Part shown: in pieces, positions 54,627 to 62,554 of the stretch
Numbering within the stretch: position 1 is the first letter of the stretch
Layout: each line of letters starts with the position of its first letter
Source: Burkholderia pyrrocinia
GTDB lineage: Bacteria; Pseudomonadota; Gammaproteobacteria; Burkholderiales; Burkholderiaceae
Length of the DNA: 64,000 nucleotides
NCBI RefSeq assembly: GCF_001028665.1
Contig: NZ_CP011503.1
Span: forward strand, 3,038,001 to 3,102,000
Direction of reading: 5' to 3'
Translations under genes and position numbers: made by a program
Notes under the pieces: model-generated
Database searches by the model: none
What the model saw: only the letters and a program-made list of their open reading frames with translations
What the model was told of the DNA's origin: nothing

Positions 54627-55668
54627 GGATCCGTTCGGCGGCGGCAAGATTGCGGCTGTCCCCGGACGAGACGAGATCCGCGTAGATCAGCAGTGGCGGT
54701 ACGAGCGGCACATCCTGCTCGCGCCAGTCGAGCGCAGGCGAGCGCGGCCAGAACGCTTCGAGGATTTCGACGTCGCCGCGCTCGTCCGGACGCAGCCGGG
54801 CCTGGAGCAGCAGGCGGTTCGGCACCGCGCCGTGCGTATAGACGGTGATCGCGGCCGGCTTCAGGTCGTGCGTCAGCAGGTCGGCCGCCGGCTCGCCGCC
54901 GAGCCGTGCATCGAACGATGCAAAATCGAAACCGCGCCACCAGTCGGGCGCGAGGCCGGCAAACCGGCGGCTCGACAGCTTTGCGCGCAAGCGGCTCGGG
55001 TACAGCGCGACCCATTCCTGCACGAAGCGCGGCCAGTCGGGAATCAGGCGCTCGCCGTTGCGGCGCTGCCCGACGAGGCCGCGCGCGATCAGATCGTCCA
55101 TCGCGAGATTGACGGTGCCGAGCGCAACGCCCGACGCGGCGGCGATTCCCCGATACGGTTGCGCGACGAGGCCCGGCTGCGTCGCGAGCGCGAACATCAC
55201 GGCCAGCCCCTTCGGCGTCGTCGCACGCGACGACTGCCGGCGCGGTGCGCGTGCGGGCTTCGGCCGGCCCGCGATCATCACGGTCGCCTCCGGCTGAATC
55301 AGGCATGCGTTGCCTGCGGTGTCGAGAAACGGAATGCCCTGGTCGGTCAGGCCGGCGGCCAGTTCGGCCGAAAGATACGGCGCGATCAGCATCAGCGGCC
55401 GCTCGCCGGTCATCTGGGCAGCGCCGCCGCGGCGGCGCAATTCCGCGAGCGCGCCCGGCAGCGATTCGACGCGCAGGCTCACGGCGACCGGCATCTCGAA
55501 TGCCTGCCCGGCAACGTCGAAGCGGATCATCGCGTCGGCATGCGCGTTGTACGCGGCCGGCACTCGCACGGGCCGCGCCCTGAAGCGCCGGGTCGCGCGT
55601 TCGAATGCGGCGCAGGCTTCGTCGAGCACATGCTGTTCCGACATCGGGAGGGGGGCGTTCTCGGGCAT
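54595..55668 (-). CDS. AbiEi-like antitoxin and autorepressor
   Basis: 357 residues from ATG 55668; the start is uncertain because the GTG at 55689 and ATG 55644 are also in frame. A winged-helix part is seen at LAVMFALATQPGLVAQPYRGIAAASGVALGTVNLAMDDLIARGLVGQ, and the C-terminus ends PPLLIYADLVSSGDSRNLAAAERIHDRYL, as in proteins named type IV antitoxin AbiEi. The N-terminal part (LMLIAPYLSAELAAGLTDQGIPFLDTAGNACLI) is also typical of that group. It would repress its own operon and neutralise the nucleotidyltransferase. A dense set of inverted repeats lies directly upstream. Confidence 0.75.
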   Translation of the reverse strand: MPENAPLPMSEQHVLDEACAAFERATRRFRARPVRVPAAYNAHADAMIRFDVAGQAFEMPVAVSLRVESLPGALAELRRRGGAAQMTGERPLMLIAPYLSAELAAGLTDQGIPFLDTAGNACLIQPEATVMIAGRPKPARAPRRQSSRATTPKGLAVMFALATQPGLVAQPYRGIAAASGVALGTVNLAMDDLIARGLVGQRRNGERLIPDWPRFVQEWVALYPSRLRAKLSSRRFAGLAPDWWRGFDFASFDARLGGEPAADLLTHDLKPAAITVYTHGAVPNRLLLQARLRPDERGDVEILEAFWPRSPALDWREQDVPLVPPLLIYADLVSSGDSRNLAAAERIHDRYLAHPPA

Positions 55669-55681
55669 CAGAGGCGATCGT

Positions 55682-55738
55682 TTGTTCACTCCTTTGTCAG
55701 CGTACACAAAAAATGTACAGACGTCAAAAAGTGAACAA
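55682..55738. promoter_or_regulatory. Inverted-repeat cluster before the AbiE-like operon
   Basis: TTGTTCACT (55682-55690) is perfectly mirrored by AGTGAACAA (55730-55738). Inside lies a second repeat, GTACA (55702-55706) and TGTAC (55714-55718), and GTGAA/TTCAC just outside around 55731-55746. This nested symmetry looks like an autorepressor operator. Confidence 0.6.
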
Positions 55739-56010
55739 GAATTCACAAGCCTTTGATGTGTAGACGATATTTCAGATGTCTGAGCAGCCATCGCCGGACC
55801 TTCATGCACGGGAAATCGATGCGGAGCGCACAGTTTCACGTGTCCGGATCGTGTGTGGCAGTCGTCCGGATGGCTGGTTTGCGATTACCGCGCGCCGTGC
55901 CCGATACGGCAACCACCGGTTGCTACCGCGACGACTTTCCGTCTGCCCGGTTGCCTGCGAACCGACTATTCTTGCCAGCACATTCCCCACCGGACACAGG
56001 AGACGACACC

Positions 56011-57174
56011 GTGACGCACAGCGTGATTCCCGCAGGCCTTGCCGACGAAATGATCGAAATCCGGCACCGCATCCATGCACATCCCGAACTGGGTTTCGAG
56101 GAATTCGCGACGAGCGACCTCGTCGCGCAGCAACTGCAGTCGTGGGGCTACACGGTGCATCGCGGGCTCGGCGGCACTGGTGTCGTCGCGCAGCTGCAGG
56201 TAGGCAACGGCACGCAGCGCCTCGGCCTGCGCGCCGACATGGACGCGCTGCCGATCCACGAGGCGACGGGCCTGCCGTACCAGAGCACGATCGCCGGCAA
56301 GATGCACGCGTGCGGCCACGACGGCCACACGGCGATGCTGCTCGCGGCCGCGAAGCATCTCGCGCGCGAGCGCCGCTTCTCGGGCACGCTGAACCTGATT
56401 TTCCAGCCGGCCGAGGAAGGGCTCGGCGGCGCGAAGAAGATGCTCGACGAAGGCTTGTTCGAACTGTTCCCGTGCGACGCAATCTTCGCGATGCACAACA
56501 TGCCGGGCTTCCCGACGGGCAAGTTCGGTTTCCTGCCGGGGCCGTTCATGGCGTCGTCGGATACCGTGACCATCGACGTGCAGGGCCGCGGCGGCCACGG
56601 CGCAATGCCGCACAAGGCGATCGATCCCGTCGTCGTGTGTGCGCAGATCGTGCTGGCGTTGCAGACGATCGTGTCGCGCAACGTGCCGCCGCTCGACATG
56701 GCGATCGTCACGGTCGGCGCGATCCACGCGGGCGAGGCGCCGAACGTGATTCCCGATCGCGCGCAGATGCGCCTGTCGGTGCGCGCGCTGAAACCGGAGG
56801 TGCGCGACCTGCTCGAGACACGCATCAAGGAAGCCGTGCACGCGCAGGCGGCCGTGTTCGGCGCGACCGCGACGATCGACTACCAGCGCCGCTACCCGGT
56901 GCTCGTCAACGATGCGGAGATGACCGCGTACGCACGCAACGTCGCGCGCGAGTGGGTGGGCGATGCGAACCTGATCGATGGAATGGTGCCGCTCACCGGC
57001 AGCGAGGATTTCGCGTTCCTGCTCGAGAAGCGGCCGGGCTGTTACCTGATCATCGGCAACGGCGACGGGGAGGGCGGCTGCATGGTGCACAACCCGGGCT
57101 ACGACTTCAACGACGCTGCGTTGCCGACCGGCGCGTCGTACTGGGTCAAGCTGGCCGAGGCGTTCCTGGTTTGA
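56011..57174 (+). CDS. M20 family amidohydrolase (hippurate/N-acyl-amino-acid hydrolase type)
   Basis: 387 residues; GTG 56011 is preceded by AGGAG at a good distance. Family marks: EIRHRIHAHPELGFEE, LGLRADMDALPI, the metal-site segment GKMHACGHDGHTAMLLAAAKHL, FQPAEEGLGGAKKMLDEG with catalytic Glu, MHNMPGFPTGKFGF, GRGGHGAMPHKAIDP, and GSEDFAFLLEKRPGCYLIIGNG. Members split N-acylated amino acids or hippurate in the cytoplasm with a two-metal centre. Upstream in-frame codons from 55753 were not used because they lack conservation and ribosome sites. Confidence 0.9.
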   Translation: MTHSVIPAGLADEMIEIRHRIHAHPELGFEEFATSDLVAQQLQSWGYTVHRGLGGTGVVAQLQVGNGTQRLGLRADMDALPIHEATGLPYQSTIAGKMHACGHDGHTAMLLAAAKHLARERRFSGTLNLIFQPAEEGLGGAKKMLDEGLFELFPCDAIFAMHNMPGFPTGKFGFLPGPFMASSDTVTIDVQGRGGHGAMPHKAIDPVVVCAQIVLALQTIVSRNVPPLDMAIVTVGAIHAGEAPNVIPDRAQMRLSVRALKPEVRDLLETRIKEAVHAQAAVFGATATIDYQRRYPVLVNDAEMTAYARNVAREWVGDANLIDGMVPLTGSEDFAFLLEKRPGCYLIIGNGDGEGGCMVHNPGYDFNDAALPTGASYWVKLAEAFLV

Positions 57175-57191
57175 CGCAGCGGCGCGGCGGC

Positions 57192-57235
57192 GCAGCCCCC
57201 GCCCAGGCTCATGTTCCATTGGAAAGCGCTCTGCA
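57192..57235 (+). repeat. Left copy of 44-bp direct repeat
   Basis: Identical to 58809-58852. It begins GCAGCCCCCGCCCAGGCTC and ends GGAAAGCGCTCTGCA. It may be a long target duplication or a left-over transposon end. Confidence 0.9.
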
Positions 57236-57334
57236 GTACTTTCCAAAACCGAAAGGAGCCTGGAGGGAGCGGAGTACTTGAGGCTGGATGGTCGTTAAAG
57301 GAAGCTGCATTTTAGGGTACGGGGAGCCTCGGTT

Positions 57335-57383
57335 GCGAAGGGGAAGCCGTGAAGGGCGTAGCCCGTAGCGGCTTCCCCTTCGC
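57335..57383. repeat. 15-bp inverted repeat at the transposase end
   Basis: GCGAAGGGGAAGCCG (57335-57349) is perfectly mirrored by CGGCTTCCCCTTCGC (57369-57383), with a nested GGGC/GCCC in the loop. It lies immediately downstream of the transposase stop and probably ends its transcript. Confidence 0.7.
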
Positions 57384-57386
57384 GGG

Positions 57387-58709
57387 TTATGTGCCGCGTG
57401 CCCGAGCCAAGCTCCATACATCGGGGTACCGAGGCCGGTTTTGGTCGGCAACCTTGCCCATCAGACGTTCGCGTGCCTGGCGAACCTGACGGGCGGACTC
57501 GATATCTGTCTGGCTGCGCGCCTGCTGCTTCAGTTGATCGAGCGTGATGCCCTTGCGCAGGAAATCATCTGCGTCCGGCAGGCTGGCAAGCTTCTCAAGC
57601 GGCGTCATCACATCTTCGGGTCGGTGAACGCGTCGCGTTCGGCCCGGCTTCTTGGGATCAGGAACTTCGGTGCCGAAAAGACAGGGTCGGTGCATGTTCA
57701 AAAACGGATTAAGCAGATCTACGCAAAAGGCATTGAACTGCTTCGCCCACTCGGCCGGTATGTGCGCATAGCCAAATTGCCTGCGTACCACATTGCCGTT
57801 CTTGGATTCGGCCAGTGCGTTGTCGTTGCAGCGTCGTGGACGTGAGCGGGTAAAGTCGATGAGTTGTTCCTTGAGCATCTTTGCGACCTCATGGTTGATG
57901 TACTCCGAACCGCCATCGCTGTGAAAGCCGAGAACACGGAATGGAAACTGGTCAATCATGTCGCGCAGTACCGGAAGCATGTGTTCTCGCTCCAGCGTTG
58001 GCACGGTCGCGACGACTTCCCACTGGGTTACGCAGTCGACGGCATTGATGTGATACACGCCGCGCTGTTCTTCGATGTTGCCCTGATGAACGCTGTCGAT
58101 GCGGATAAATCCGGGGCGGTTCTCTGGTGCGGGAGCCCGGCGCACGGCGATTGCCGCGCCTCTGGGGTTGGTCTGAGTCTTCGTGTAGACCGTGTGATGC
58201 AGACGATAAGTCTGCGAACGTCGCAGGTTGTACAGATGAGACGCTGAAAGGTGCTGCAGGCGCACGTAGCGCTCATCGTTGTAGACCTGATACATCCGGC
58301 GCAGCACGATGACCATCGCCGGGCCGGAAAGCCTGCCGTACTCGCGCTCGGTCTCGGCGAGCGTGAAGATGTCCTCATCGGTATAGCGGCGGGCGAAGGC
58401 ATTCTCGGGGGAACCCTTTAGCCATGCGAGCCTTTGCCCTTGCACCCAGCGTTGTACCAGCCGTGTCATGTGAGCTCGGCTGAAGCCGCTAAAGCGTCGC
58501 AGATAGCGCAGCACGAGCCCCCGGTGAGGTCGCTTGAGCTGGTCGTAGCGAAAGCGCCGTAGCACAGACGCGACCCATTCGCGACGTTTGTGAGGGCACG
58601 CGGCGGGTGCAAAGTCGAGCGTCTGTGTGCCGTCGAGGACGGCGCGCACTTGGTCCAGGGCACGGATTTGCGATTCGTTCAAATTGATGATCATCCGGTA
58701 AATGATCAT
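57387..58709 (-). CDS. DDE transposase (integrase core)
   Basis: 440 residues. An N-terminal helix-turn-helix region (RFSGFSRAHMTRLVQRWVQGQR) precedes an rve-type integrase core: GFIRIDSVHQG (first Asp), VLGFHSDGGSEYINHEVAKML (second Asp), and CNDNALAESKNGNVVRRQFGYAHIP (Glu). The C-terminal part ends DVWSLARARGT. The catalytic triad is intact and no frameshift is seen, so it may be active. ATG 58709 with GGAG ten bases before was chosen; 58694 and TTG 58736 are alternatives. Confidence 0.88.
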   Translation of the reverse strand: MIIYRMIINLNESQIRALDQVRAVLDGTQTLDFAPAACPHKRREWVASVLRRFRYDQLKRPHRGLVLRYLRRFSGFSRAHMTRLVQRWVQGQRLAWLKGSPENAFARRYTDEDIFTLAETEREYGRLSGPAMVIVLRRMYQVYNDERYVRLQHLSASHLYNLRRSQTYRLHHTVYTKTQTNPRGAAIAVRRAPAPENRPGFIRIDSVHQGNIEEQRGVYHINAVDCVTQWEVVATVPTLEREHMLPVLRDMIDQFPFRVLGFHSDGGSEYINHEVAKMLKEQLIDFTRSRPRRCNDNALAESKNGNVVRRQFGYAHIPAEWAKQFNAFCVDLLNPFLNMHRPCLFGTEVPDPKKPGRTRRVHRPEDVMTPLEKLASLPDADDFLRKGITLDQLKQQARSQTDIESARQVRQARERLMGKVADQNRPRYPDVWSLARARGT

Positions 58710-58808
58710 CCACCCCGGTGCTCCGATGTCGGTCAACTCGTACGTGTCAGGCCAACAACAGGCTCATTTGCATTGGAAACGCGCCAAAGGCGCTTCACAA
58801 GAGCCAGT

Positions 58809-58852
58809 GCAGCCCCCGCCCAGGCTCATGTTCCATTGGAAAGCGCTCTGCA
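58809..58852 (+). repeat. Right copy of 44-bp direct repeat
   Basis: Identical over 44 bases to 57192-57235 and in the same orientation. It ends 94 bases before the lipoprotein gene. Confidence 0.9.
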
Positions 58853-58946
58853 CGTCGATTTGACGCTCCTTGACATCGGCGGGACAGGCCGCGTGCTACG
58901 CTGCGCGCGACGCCGGATCGGCTCGATGAATATAGGTGTGGACGAC

Positions 58947-59486
58947 ATGCGAAAACAGTTTCTGACCGTGCTGACGGCTTGTGCGGTCGGCGTTCTGGCA
59001 GCCGGATGCGACGACCAGAAGGTGGCCGATGCGGTCAATGCGATCAAGCCCGATCCGATGGCGTTCGGCAACCTGCAGCCGGGCGTCTCGACGGTCGAGG
59101 ACGTGCTCCGCCAGGCCGGCAAGCCCGAGATGGTCAGGCAGGGCGAAGACGGCTCGCAGCGGTTCGAGTATCCGCGCGGCCCGTACGGCACGAGCACCTA
59201 CATGCTCGATTTCGGATCCGACGGCCGGCTCGTGTCGATCACGCAGGCGCTGACGGCGGCGAACATCGCGAAGGTCGTGCCCGGGATGTCGAAGGACGAC
59301 GTGCGTCAACTGCTCGGCAAGCCGACCGAGGTCGCGCAATATGCGTTGAGCCATGAAGAGGTGTGGAGCTGGCACTGGGCCGAGGGCGGCGTATCGGGCG
59401 ATGCGATGTTCAACGCGCATTTCTCGCCCGACGGCACCGTGATCCGGACTTCGCGTTCGGAAGCGCCGGGCCGCGAAAAACCCTGA
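58947..59486 (+). CDS. BamE/OmlA-like small lipoprotein
   Basis: 179 residues. Signal MRKQFLTVLTACAVGVLAAGC has a lipobox with Cys21. The mature protein has two SmpA/OmlA-like segments: FGNLQPGVSTVEDVLRQAGKPEMVRQGEDGSQRFEYPRGPYGTSTYMLDFGSDGRL and AKVVPGMSKDDVRQLLGKPTEVAQY...VWSWHW, each of the type PGMS-x-DDV-x-x-LLGKP. It is likely anchored in the outer membrane; a specific role in BAM is not implied, since the real bamE is usually near fur. The insertion sequence ends just upstream and may have displaced its original promoter. ATG 58926 is an alternative start but gives a poorer signal. Confidence 0.82.
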   Translation: MRKQFLTVLTACAVGVLAAGCDDQKVADAVNAIKPDPMAFGNLQPGVSTVEDVLRQAGKPEMVRQGEDGSQRFEYPRGPYGTSTYMLDFGSDGRLVSITQALTAANIAKVVPGMSKDDVRQLLGKPTEVAQYALSHEEVWSWHWAEGGVSGDAMFNAHFSPDGTVIRTSRSEAPGREKP

Positions 59487-59560
59487 CCTGACGAAGGTGG
59501 CAACGCATGCGGTGCGGGCCGGACATCGGCAAGTGCGCCACGGCGTCCGAATGCAAGATG

Positions 59561-59581
59561 TACCAAATTTTGGTATATGAT
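59561..59581 (+). promoter_or_regulatory. parDE operator and -10 region
   Basis: TACCAAATTTTGGTA (59561-59575) is a perfect 7-bp inverted repeat with one central base. TATGAT follows at 59576-59581. It lies 31 bases before the antitoxin gene, where a ribbon-helix-helix autorepressor would bind. Confidence 0.68.
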
Positions 59582-59606
59582 GGTCGCATTGAAAAGGAGG
59601 TGACTC

Positions 59607-59852
59607 ATGTCGCGAAACACATCCGTTTCCCTGGGCGACCACTTTGCCGAATTTGTCGACGCTCAAGTGCAATCGGGGCGATACGGTTCCGCAAGCGACG
59701 TCGTGCGAGCCGGTTTGCGGCTCCTCGAGTCGCACGAAACGCAAATGCGTGCGTTGCAAGAAGCGTTGAAGGCCGGTGAGGCATCAGGGGCGCCCAAGCC
59801 ATTCGACAGCAAGGCCTTCCTGGTCCGCATGCGGGCCACGCATGGCGGTTAA
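59607..59852 (+). CDS. parD: ParD-like antitoxin
   Basis: 81 residues: MSRNTSVSLGDHFAEFVDAQVQSGRYGSASDVVRAGLRLLESHETQMRALQEALKAGEASG is a ribbon-helix-helix domain plus the toxin-binding helix of CC2985-type ParD proteins. AAGGAGGTGA gives a strong ribosome site. It should bind ParE and repress from the palindrome upstream. It overlaps the toxin start by 11 bases. Confidence 0.93.
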   Translation: MSRNTSVSLGDHFAEFVDAQVQSGRYGSASDVVRAGLRLLESHETQMRALQEALKAGEASGAPKPFDSKAFLVRMRATHGG

Positions 59853-60141
59853 AGGCAAGCAGCTTCGGCTGACACCGCTGGCCGAACTCGATCTCGAAGA
59901 CATTTGGCGTTATACCGCCGAGCATTGGTCGCTCGCGCAGGCAGACCACTATCATCGCGATCTGATCGGGACGATCGAAGCGCTGGCGCGCGGCAAGAAG
60001 GCTGGTCGAACTTGCATTGTTCGGGATGGATATTTCCGGTACGCAGTTGGCTCTCACGTCGTGTTCTATCGCGAAGCGGATGACGCGATCGACGTGATTC
60101 GGGTCCTGCATCAGCGAATGGATATCGAACGACATCTGTAG
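59842..60141 (+). CDS. parE: ParE-like toxin
   Basis: 99 residues of the RelE/ParE fold: LRLTPLAELDLEDIWRYTAEHWSLAQADHYHRDLIGTIEALARGKKAGRTCIVRDGYFRYAVGSHVVFYREADDAIDVIRVLHQRMDIERHL. The arrangement ends in the conserved HQRMD block of ParE. ParE proteins poison DNA gyrase. Start ATG 59842 (MAVKGKQ) follows from the overlap with parD. 60142-60232 holds no gene. Confidence 0.93.
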   Translation: MAVKGKQLRLTPLAELDLEDIWRYTAEHWSLAQADHYHRDLIGTIEALARGKKAGRTCIVRDGYFRYAVGSHVVFYREADDAIDVIRVLHQRMDIERHL

Positions 60142-60232
60142 CCGCGCAAGTCGAGCGGCGCGATCGTTGCAAAGTAGCTCGCAATCCCGGCTTGACGTGT
60201 GCCGCCTCGATCCGAGCGCGGCATCGAGCAGT

Positions 60233-61537
60233 CTAGAACGCTTCCCCGCTGAACAAAGCCACGACCACATCCGGATTCGACGGCCAGTACATGTGCATGT
60301 ACGTCGCGACGATCGCGCCGCGGCGATAGACGGCTTCGCCGCTGCCCGGCGCGCCATCCGGGCGCACCGCGTTCGCGACCGGTTCCAGCGGCGTCGCGAG
60401 CCGCGAATAGTGGAACGTATGGCCGCGCATCGGCCCGGTGCGCGTATCGAGCTGCTGCATGCCGAGCGCCGCGAACCGGCGCTGCATCGTCACCTGGCCC
60501 GGCAGCAGGCCGAGCATCGGCGTCGTCGCGCCGTCCACGTCGGTCAGCGATTCACACAGATACACCATCCCCCCGCATTCCGCGACGATCGGCCGGCCTG
60601 CGGCCGCATGCGCACGAATCGTCCGCGCGGTTTCGTCATTCGCCGCGAGCGTCGCCGCATGCAGCTCCGGATAGCCGCCCGGCAGGAACAGCGCGTCGCA
60701 ATCGTCCGGCACCGGTTCGTCGGCGAGCGGCGAGAAGAACCCCAACTGCGCACCGAGCGCATCGAGCAGCGCGAGATTCGCCGGATAGATGAACGAGAAC
60801 GCCGCATCGCGCGCGACCGCGATCCGCTTGCCGGCGAGCGCACGCGGCAGCGGCGCCGCGACGTCCGGGTCCGCGAACGCGACGGCAGGCGGCAATTCGG
60901 CGAGCGCCGTCTGCGCGAGCACGTCGGCCGCGCGCTCGAGCCGCGCATCGAGGTCGTCGATGTCGGCCGGCTGGTGCAGGCCGAGATGCCGCTCCGGCAA
61001 CGCGATGCCCGCTTCGGCCGGCACGTGGCCGAGCCAGCGCAGGTCGGCGGGCAGCGCCTGTTGCAGCAATTCCGCATGCCGGGCCGAGCCGACGCGGTTT
61101 GCCAGCACGCCGTGAAACGGCAGCCCCGACCGGAACCGCGCGAGCCCGAACGCGATCGCGGCGAAGGTCTGCGCCATCGACTTCGCGGAAATCACCGCGA
61201 CGACCGGTACGCCGAACGCGGCCGCGAGGTCGGCACTGCTCGGCGTGCCGTCGAACAGCCCCATCACGCCTTCGATCAGGATCAGGTCCGCATCGCGCGC
61301 GGCATCGGCCAGCAGCGCGCGGCAGCCGGCCTCGCCGACCATCCCGAGGTCGAGCGCATGCACGGGCGCGCCGCTCGCGCGTTCGAGCAGCATCGGATCG
61401 AGAAAATCGGGCCCGGTCTTGAACACGCGCACGCGGCGGCCGAGCCGGCGGTGCAGCCGCGCGAGGCCGGCCGTCACCGACGTCTTGCCCTGGCCGGACG
61501 CGGGCGCGCTGACGAACAGTGCGGGGCAGGCCGGCAC
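60233..61537 (-). CDS. cobB: Cobyrinate a,c-diamide synthase
   Basis: 434 residues; GTG 61537 lies 2 bases after the cobO stop. The N-terminal ATP-binding half has ALFVSAPASGQGKTSVTAGLARLH and KTGPDFLDPMLLERASG; the C-terminal amidotransferase half has DALFLPGGYPELHAATL, IVAECGGMVYLCESL with the catalytic cysteine, and GHTFHYSRL. It amidates the a and c carboxylates using glutamine and ATP. A longer N-terminal frame exists but lies within cobO on the same strand. Confidence 0.93.
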   Translation of the reverse strand: MPACPALFVSAPASGQGKTSVTAGLARLHRRLGRRVRVFKTGPDFLDPMLLERASGAPVHALDLGMVGEAGCRALLADAARDADLILIEGVMGLFDGTPSSADLAAAFGVPVVAVISAKSMAQTFAAIAFGLARFRSGLPFHGVLANRVGSARHAELLQQALPADLRWLGHVPAEAGIALPERHLGLHQPADIDDLDARLERAADVLAQTALAELPPAVAFADPDVAAPLPRALAGKRIAVARDAAFSFIYPANLALLDALGAQLGFFSPLADEPVPDDCDALFLPGGYPELHAATLAANDETARTIRAHAAAGRPIVAECGGMVYLCESLTDVDGATTPMLGLLPGQVTMQRRFAALGMQQLDTRTGPMRGHTFHYSRLATPLEPVANAVRPDGAPGSGEAVYRRGAIVATYMHMYWPSNPDVVVALFSGEAF

Positions 61538-61539
61538 GC

Positions 61540-62142
61540 TCAGAACTCCACGCCGCGCTGCGCCTTCACGCCTTGCTCCTTGTACGGATGCTTGACCAGC
61601 CGCATTTCGGTGACGAGATCGGCCGCATCGATCAGCGCATCGGGCGCGTGCCGCCCGGTGACGACCACATGCACCGACTCCGGACGCGCGACGAGCGTCG
61701 CGAGCACTTCGTCGAGCGGCAGGTATTCGTACTTCAGCACGGTGTTCAGCTCGTCGAGGATCACCATCCGGTAGTCGCCGCTTTCGATCATCCGGCGCGC
61801 CTCGTCCCAGCCCTTGCGCGCGGTCGCGATGTCGGCGTCGCGGTTCTGCGTGTTCCACGTATAGCCGTCGCCCATCGTCACGAAGTCGCATTCCGCGACC
61901 GCGCCGAGGAAATCGCGCTCGGACGTGTGCAGCGCGCCCTTGATGAACTGCACGACGCCGAGCCGCATGCCGTGGCCGAGCACGCGCACGGCCATGCCGA
62001 ACGCGGCCGTGCTCTTGCCCTTGCCGTTGCCGGTGTGGACGATCAGCAGGCCTTTTTCATGGGTGGCGGCGGCCTGCTTCTTCTCGTGGCCGGCGCGGCG
62101 GCGCTCGGCCATCCGCTGATGGGATTCGGAATCGGTCTTCAT
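61540..62142 (-). CDS. cobO: Cob(I)yrinate a,c-diamide adenosyltransferase
   Basis: 200 residues of the CobO/BtuR/CobA family. P-loop LLIVHTGNGKGKSTAAFGMAVRVLGHGMRLGVVQFIKG, then MGDGYTWNTQNRDADIATARKGWDEA and MVILDELNTVLKYEYLPLDEV, all diagnostic. It attaches the adenosyl group to the corrin cobalt. The start is 34 bases after cobE, in the same minus-strand operon. Confidence 0.95.
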   Translation of the reverse strand: MKTDSESHQRMAERRRAGHEKKQAAATHEKGLLIVHTGNGKGKSTAAFGMAVRVLGHGMRLGVVQFIKGALHTSERDFLGAVAECDFVTMGDGYTWNTQNRDADIATARKGWDEARRMIESGDYRMVILDELNTVLKYEYLPLDEVLATLVARPESVHVVVTGRHAPDALIDAADLVTEMRLVKHPYKEQGVKAQRGVEF

Positions 62143-62176
62143 CGGGAATCGTCCTGTCGAAAGCGAAACAAAAGGT

Positions 62177-62554
62177 TCAGAGCGGGCCGGCGAGTGCGAC
62201 CGTCACGCCGTCCCGGATGGATTTGGGGCCGAGCAGCCGGCCGTGCGGCGCCGCGAGTTGCGCGCACGGCTCGGCCACGCCCGCGACGCCGAAGCGCGCG
62301 AGCGCCGCGTCCGACGGGCCGCTCGCGGCCAGTTCGGGACGGCTCGCGAGTTGCGCCGCGTCGAACGCGACGAGCGGCCAGCCGCGTCGCGCGCACAACG
62401 TGCGCAGCGCGCGGGCACGCGCCTTGTCGGCAAGCGTCGCGACGAGCGCCGGTTCGGCGGCCGGGTAAAGCGCCAGCGCCGCGCGGATCGCGGCATCGAG
62501 TTGCGCGGCCGTCACGCCCGCACGGAAACCGACGCCGAGCGCGACGCGCATCAT
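62177..62554 (-). CDS. cobE: CobE/CbiG C-terminal-like cobalamin biosynthesis protein
   Basis: 125 residues: VALGVGFRAGVTAAQLDAAIRAALALYPAAEPALVATLADKARARALRTLCARRGWPLVAFDAAQLASRP resembles CobE and the C-terminal domain of CbiG, which are linked with ring contraction in cobalamin synthesis though the exact role of CobE is unclear. ATG 62554 overlaps the cobA stop by 4 bases. Confidence 0.8.
   Translation of the reverse strand: MMRVALGVGFRAGVTAAQLDAAIRAALALYPAAEPALVATLADKARARALRTLCARRGWPLVAFDAAQLASRPELAASGPSDAALARFGVAGVAEPCAQLAAPHGRLLGPKSIRDGVTVALAGPL

Larger units (their letters stand above)
57192..58852 (-). mobile_element. Insertion sequence bracketed by 44-bp perfect direct repeats
   Basis: One DDE transposase gene lies between two identical 44-base sequences (57192-57235 and 58809-58852). 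Related end motifs of the type CAGGCTC-N-TTGGAAA occur inside both copies, again at 58758-58778, and inverted at 57238-57262. Left and right ends are therefore not simple mirror images, and the true borders are uncertain. The family was not identified with confidence. The element sits between the M20 gene and a lipoprotein gene. Confidence 0.72.

Noticed and set aside
55753..56010. 86-residue N-terminal extension of the M20 amidohydrolase
   Set aside because: Not conserved in character, no ribosome site, and GTG 56011 has a strong one.
61538..61891. 118-residue N-terminal extension of CobB
   Set aside because: It lies wholly inside cobO on the same strand; the P-loop starts right after GTG 61537.
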